DNA of 64,000 nucleotides from CAZAQK01 sp964535825 (GTDB taxonomy: Bacteria > Pseudomonadota > Alphaproteobacteria > Rickettsiales > SXRF01), in NCBI GenBank assembly GCA_964535825.1, contig CAZHUC010000005.1, forward strand, positions 1 to 64,000, in the 5' to 3' direction. Positions 60,215 through 64,000 of the stretch are shown piece by piece. The translations under genes were made by a program, and so were the position numbers. Each line of letters begins with the position of its first letter. The stretch's first letter is position 1. The notes beneath the pieces were generated by a model. The model was not told where the DNA came from and ran no database searches. It was given only the letters and a program-made list of their open reading frames with translations.

Positions 60215-62620
60215 ATGGCTTCACGAAGCAATGCAAAAAAGAAAGCCGCACCGGCAAAAAAACAAAAGCAGAAAAAGCCTGCCGGAAAAAAAGCTAAGCC
60301 TGTAAAAAAAGCAAAAGCGCCTGCGCGTAAAATGGCAAAGAAAAAACCTGCCAAGAAAACTGTGGCAAAAAAGCCCGTAAAAAAACTTGCGAAAGTACAA
60401 AAGAAACCTATTGCAAAGAAACTCTCGCCTAAACCAAAAAAGCTGCTAAAAGCTACAGCTTCCGCCAAGAAATCGGCGACCAAAATTATAACAAGTAAAG
60501 CGCCCGCCAAAGGAATAACTGGTAACATGCCAAAGAAAAAAGCTGACGATAAAAAGAAAAAACCTGCTGCAAAAGCAGCTGCTACTAAATCTGCACCCGC
60601 AACCAAAGGAAAAGTTGCTGCTAAAGCTAAAGATGCAGCGAAAACTACATCCTCTGCAAAAGAAGCTAAAGATAGCGGCAAGGCAGAACTGCAACAGGCG
60701 ATCGTACGCAAGCTGCTTGCGATGGGTAAATCGCGCGGCTTCATTACCTATGACGAACTCAACTCTGTGTTGCCTGCAGAAGAATTCTCTCCGGAAGTAA
60801 TCGATGCTGCCATCAGCGCACTTTCTTCTGCTGATATCAATGTGGTGGAAGAAGAAACGCCGGTTGATCCGGCTGAACGCCCGGAAGGTTTTGATGCGGC
60901 GGAAGCTGCAGAGAATGTTGGCCGCTCGGATGATCCGGTACGCATGTACCTGCGCGAAATGGGCAACGTGGAACTGCTCTCCCGCGAAGGCGAGATCGAG
61001 ATTGCAAAACGTATCGAGGCAGGCCGCGAGACCGTTATCTCCGCGCTTACCGAATGCCCGCTGGTGATGAAAGAGATTCTCACATGGCGCGATGACCTTG
61101 ATGCCGGCACATTATTGCTGCGTGACGTGATCGACCTTGATGCAACCTACCAGGGTGGCGAAGGCGGTGCGATGTTCGACAGCAGCAGCCTCACCTCTCC
61201 TGCCAATGACGATGACTTCGAGGATGAAGACGAAGAAGAAGATGATGATGAAGACGCAGAAGACGGCGACGATGAAGATGATGAGGAAGAAGGCGAAGAA
61301 GGCAAAGCGGAAGGCGAAGCCGCTGATAGCGATGCTGATGAAGACGCCAATGCCGTATCACTCCTTGCTATGGAAAGCGCTCTTAAGCCGCAGATCATGG
61401 AGACGCTCGATAAGTTCGCCAAGATCAGCAAGAAGATGCGCAGCCTTCAGGAAAAGCGCCTGAACAAATCCGTCGGTGAGGGCAAGTACAGCAAGGAAGA
61501 TGAAAAAGCCTACCAGAAGCTGCACCATGAATTGGTGGAACTTATGCTGGGTGTGCGCTTCACCATCCAGCGCGTGGAAGGTCTTATCCTGCGCCTGTAT
61601 GATTACAGCCGTAAACTGATGACGCTGGAAGGCCGCCTGCTACGCCTTGCAGAAGGCCGCAAGATCAACCGCAAGCTGTTCCTTGAGGCCTATATCGGTA
61701 GCGAACTTGATCCTACATGGATGAAAAAAGCCGCCGCACGCACCGACAAAGGCTGGAAAGAATTTGTCACCAAAGACAAGGCGGATATTGAAGCGCTCCG
61801 CAGCGAGATCGCCAAGATGGCCGAAGAAGTAGGCCTTGATATCGGCGAGTTCAAACGTATGATCATGGCGGTGCAAAAAGGTGAGCGCGAAACCAACCGC
61901 GCCAAGAAGGAAATGATCGAAGCGAACCTGCGTCTGGTAATTTCTATCGCCAAAAAATACACCAACCGCGGCCTGCAATTCCTTGACCTCATTCAGGAAG
62001 GTAATATCGGCCTCATGAAAGCGGTGGATAAGTTCGAATATCGCCGCGGTTACAAATTCTCGACCTATGCAACATGGTGGATCCGTCAGGCGATCACCCG
62101 CTCTATCGCCGATCAGGCGCGCACCATCCGTATCCCTGTGCACATGATCGAAACGATCAACAAGATCGTTCGTACGTCACGCCAGATGCTGCATGAGATC
62201 GGCCGCGAACCAACACCGGAAGAACTAGCAGAACGTCTTGTGATGCCGCTTGATAAAGTTCGCAAGGTGATGAAAATCGCTAAAGAGCCAGTATCGCTTG
62301 AAACACCAATTGGTGATGAAGAAGATTCACATCTGGGTGATTTCATCGAAGATAAGAATGCGGTGCTTCCGCTGGATGCTGCGATCCAAAGCAACCTGCG
62401 CGAAACCACCACACGCATTCTCGCTTCCCTCACCCCACGTGAGGAACGCGTGCTGCGTATGCGCTTTGGTATCGGTATGAATACCGACCACACGCTGGAA
62501 GAAGTGGGACAGCAATTCTCGGTAACGCGCGAACGTATCCGCCAGATCGAAGCAAAGGCGCTGCGCAAACTGAAGCACCCAAGCCGTAGCCGTAAGCTCA
62601 GGAGCTTTTTGGATTACTAG
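60215..62620 (+). CDS. rpoD: RNA polymerase primary sigma factor RpoD with H1-like N-terminus
   Basis: This is the housekeeping sigma factor, 801 residues from the ATG at 60215; a TTG at 60155 and ATG at 60194 are in frame. Residues 1-150 are almost only Lys, Ala and Pro (histone H1-like). Region 1.1 follows (KLLAMGKSRGFITYDELN), then regions 1.2-2 with a very acidic non-conserved insert near residue 345. Region 2.4 is YKFSTYATWWIRQAI and region 4.2 is TLEEVGQQFSVTRERIRQIEAKALRKL. An internal ATG at 60527, after AAAGGAATAACTGGTAAC, could give a form without most of the basic tail. Confidence 0.96.
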   Translation: MASRSNAKKKAAPAKKQKQKKPAGKKAKPVKKAKAPARKMAKKKPAKKTVAKKPVKKLAKVQKKPIAKKLSPKPKKLLKATASAKKSATKIITSKAPAKGITGNMPKKKADDKKKKPAAKAAATKSAPATKGKVAAKAKDAAKTTSSAKEAKDSGKAELQQAIVRKLLAMGKSRGFITYDELNSVLPAEEFSPEVIDAAISALSSADINVVEEETPVDPAERPEGFDAAEAAENVGRSDDPVRMYLREMGNVELLSREGEIEIAKRIEAGRETVISALTECPLVMKEILTWRDDLDAGTLLLRDVIDLDATYQGGEGGAMFDSSSLTSPANDDDFEDEDEEEDDDEDAEDGDDEDDEEEGEEGKAEGEAADSDADEDANAVSLLAMESALKPQIMETLDKFAKISKKMRSLQEKRLNKSVGEGKYSKEDEKAYQKLHHELVELMLGVRFTIQRVEGLILRLYDYSRKLMTLEGRLLRLAEGRKINRKLFLEAYIGSELDPTWMKKAAARTDKGWKEFVTKDKADIEALRSEIAKMAEEVGLDIGEFKRMIMAVQKGERETNRAKKEMIEANLRLVISIAKKYTNRGLQFLDLIQEGNIGLMKAVDKFEYRRGYKFSTYATWWIRQAITRSIADQARTIRIPVHMIETINKIVRTSRQMLHEIGREPTPEELAERLVMPLDKVRKVMKIAKEPVSLETPIGDEEDSHLGDFIEDKNAVLPLDAAIQSNLRETTTRILASLTPREERVLRMRFGIGMNTDHTLEEVGQQFSVTRERIRQIEAKALRKLKHPSRSRKLRSFLDY

Positions 62621-62623
62621 ACC

Positions 62624-62845
62624 GTGGTCAGCAGCCTGAAAAACTGGAAATATGATAGCGGGATGTATATCTCCCCGCCTTTTTCGGATTTTTCCAGCTT
62701 CAACCGCGCCAAGCGTTTTTTCATCCGCTCCCGCATCACCATTGATGCCGATGATCGCAGCCGTATCATCAGGATATCCGTGGAAGGCGCACATTCCGAA
62801 CAGAATGTGATACAGCTCAGGAAATTGCATCTGATCGAGAAATAA
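62624..62845 (+). CDS. hypothetical protein, 73 aa, GTG start
   Basis: This small basic protein (RAKRFFIRSRITIDADDRSRIIRIS) starts at a GTG 3 bases after the rpoD stop; its codon use is like the flanking genes and a terminator follows its stop. An ATG 13 codons in is an alternative start. No family is recognised. It must be cotranscribed with rpoD. Confidence 0.55.
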   Translation: MVSSLKNWKYDSGMYISPPFSDFSSFNRAKRFFIRSRITIDADDRSRIIRISVEGAHSEQNVIQLRKLHLIEK

Positions 62846-62876
62846 AAAAAGCACCCGGGTTGCGGGTGCTTTTTTC
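62844..62876 (+). terminator. bidirectional terminator after the rpoD unit
   Basis: GCACCCG-GGTTG-CGGGTGC is flanked by seven A on the left and six T on the right, so it can stop transcription from both the rpoD side and the convergent gene at 62893. Confidence 0.9.
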
Positions 62877-62892
62877 TCGATACTATAAAATA

Positions 62893-63462
62893 TTAAAGTT
62901 CGTGACCTGTACCTGGACGTCCTGGCTGATTACGTTCATCTTGTGCATGAGTATCTGCTGGCTTGGCCTGCCTGTCTGCAAAATTGCGGCTTAAATGAGG
63001 AGGTTCTTCACCACCGGGGGAAACCGGGCGGGCAAACTCATGATTACCACGAAGTATGGCCATGTCTGCCCTTATTGCTGCATTTGTTTCTTCTATCTGC
63101 TGATCCGTCATTGCAGGCTTCTTGTCTCCAGATTTATTTGTATCACTCATTGTAGTTGCTCCTTCAGTTACTCTTGTTTCAAAATTATCACCATATGCTG
63201 CTGCAGATGAGCCAGGCGTTCTTTGCTTCGCTGACTGCGCTGCACCAGATATCTCAATTCTTGCCGCAGGCGGCACTGCCGCTGCAGGCAATTCAACGAT
63301 TAATTCTCCATCACCTAACGGGGTTACTTGATGGAATTGGCCATGCCCATCATCTGCTACTATTTTACCTGCTGGCTTTAAAGGGGCAGCACCGGATATC
63401 TCTGCGTGCGCATGATCATTTACAATGCGCGCACCTTCTTCTGCTGGACGTTGCTTAGTCAT
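62893..63462 (-). CDS. hypothetical disordered protein, 189 aa
   Basis: The composition (Ala, Pro, Gly, Asp, Glu, Asn) suggests an unstructured protein with no membrane or signal segment. GAGG stands 7 bases before the ATG at 63462. A second ATG at 63150 (MSDTNKSGDKK) has an even better AGGAG site 8 bases upstream, so an 85-residue product may be made separately. No family is recognised. Confidence 0.55.
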   Translation of the reverse strand: MTKQRPAEEGARIVNDHAHAEISGAAPLKPAGKIVADDGHGQFHQVTPLGDGELIVELPAAAVPPAARIEISGAAQSAKQRTPGSSAAAYGDNFETRVTEGATTMSDTNKSGDKKPAMTDQQIEETNAAIRADMAILRGNHEFARPVSPGGEEPPHLSRNFADRQAKPADTHAQDERNQPGRPGTGHEL

Positions 63463-63613
63463 TATATAGCCTCATATGTTTTAAATGTGAGGGTCATGCT
63501 AGCAAACTATACCTCCCGGGTGTATTAAGATTTTGTTACAAAACCGGCATGATAATTGTGCCTTGCGAAACATACAGGAAGTAGTTATAAAATAAGGGAA
63601 TTACGGAGAAAAT

Positions 63614-63964
63614 ATGACCCTCACCACCCGCTTATATACCGCCATGTTCGGCGAAGTTGTAGGAAATGACCAGTTCGGCAACCGCTATTTCCGCCGCAAA
63701 GCAGCAAAGAACAAGCGGGAAAAGCGCTGGGTGTTGTATAAAGGCATGGCCGAACCCTCCAAAGTGCCGGCTGAATGGCACGGCTGGCTGCACTATACAC
63801 AGGACAAGCCACCTTCCGAACGCACCGTACACCATCATGAATGGGAAAAACCGCACCTACCGAACTTAACCGGCACCACCGGTGCATATGTGCCACCCGG
63901 GCATGCACTTCGCGGCGGAAAACGTGCCGCCAGTACCTCCGATTACGAAGCGTGGAAACCTTAG
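63614..63964 (+). CDS. NADH:ubiquinone oxidoreductase NDUFA12-type subunit
   Basis: This 116-residue accessory subunit of complex I is shared by alphaproteobacteria and mitochondria. The family pattern is visible in VGNDQFGNRYF, KRWVLYKGMAEPSKVPAEWHGWLHY and the C-terminal WEKPHLPNLTGT. It binds at the junction of the peripheral arm. It is a single gene; the main nuo operon is not in the window. Only 36 bases follow to the window end. Confidence 0.95.
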   Translation: MTLTTRLYTAMFGEVVGNDQFGNRYFRRKAAKNKREKRWVLYKGMAEPSKVPAEWHGWLHYTQDKPPSERTVHHHEWEKPHLPNLTGTTGAYVPPGHALRGGKRAASTSDYEAWKP

Positions 63965-64000
63965 AACAAGATCCACATGGTCGTGGCCAGCCATAACACA

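Noticed and set aside
60151..60744. 197-aa minus-strand frame rich in Phe and Ala
   Set aside because: It is the mirror image of the Lys/Ala-rich RpoD tail; the composition comes from the complementary codons.

Overview
The window is chromosomal DNA from an alphaproteobacterium. The signs are the NDUFA12-type complex I accessory subunit at the right end, the DUF1013/TrcR cell-cycle regulator, the hisB-DUF2628-hisH-hisA-hisF-hisE gene order, LptF/LptG, a class II (B12) ribonucleotide reductase, and an RpoD with region 2/4 sequences typical of the class. I cannot place it more precisely. Base composition is roughly balanced in the core genes and visibly AT-richer between about 25.4 and 37 kb.

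Left core (0.4-25 kb): tRNA-Ile2(CAU), rpmE, a dnaK-dnaJ-dapB cluster with candidate heat-shock promoters, a membrane-bound sensor histidine kinase and an LplT-like MFS transporter. A long minus-strand run follows, reading lptF-lptG-hisB-DUF2628-hisH-GNAT-hisA-hisF-hisE-RutE-like-HIT, most genes overlapping by 1-7 bases. On the plus strand come pepA, a gene of unknown function, holC, two GGDEF proteins, prfC, a lone GTA-type holin and a glycine-zipper protein.

Island (25,369-37,105): an 11.7 kb integrated element sits in a tRNA-Gly(CCC) gene, bounded by a 52-bp direct repeat of the 5' part of that tRNA. It has the gene order of a phage satellite (PICI/P4-like): tyrosine integrase, AlpA-type HTH protein, PrimPol-SF3 helicase. 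Beside the helicase gene is a symmetric iteron array that looks like a replication origin. Its cargo looks defensive: a Shedu (DUF4263) nuclease with a membrane partner, a DUF4365-TPR nuclease paired with an Mrr-like nuclease, and a Sel1-repeat protein next to a multi-TM protein and a 44-residue Pro-rich protein.

Right core (37-64 kb): PagL-like outer-membrane deacylase, two nearly identical tandem type IV pilin-like genes, trcR, enoyl-CoA hydratase, patatin, glutaryl-CoA dehydrogenase, trhO and nrdJ (with paired NrdR boxes and DnaA boxes upstream). Then come xerD, a tightly packed aroK-aroB-GNAT-CorC-DUF6898-PBP1A run, a YgjP-type metallopeptidase, dnaG, an rpoD with a long histone-H1-like N-terminus, and an NDUFA12 gene.

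Functionally the core covers protein folding, lysine, histidine and aromatic amino-acid synthesis, LPS export, cell-wall synthesis and replication/transcription initiation. The island adds mobility and probable anti-phage functions. All family calls are by eye from motifs and gene order; no database search was run.
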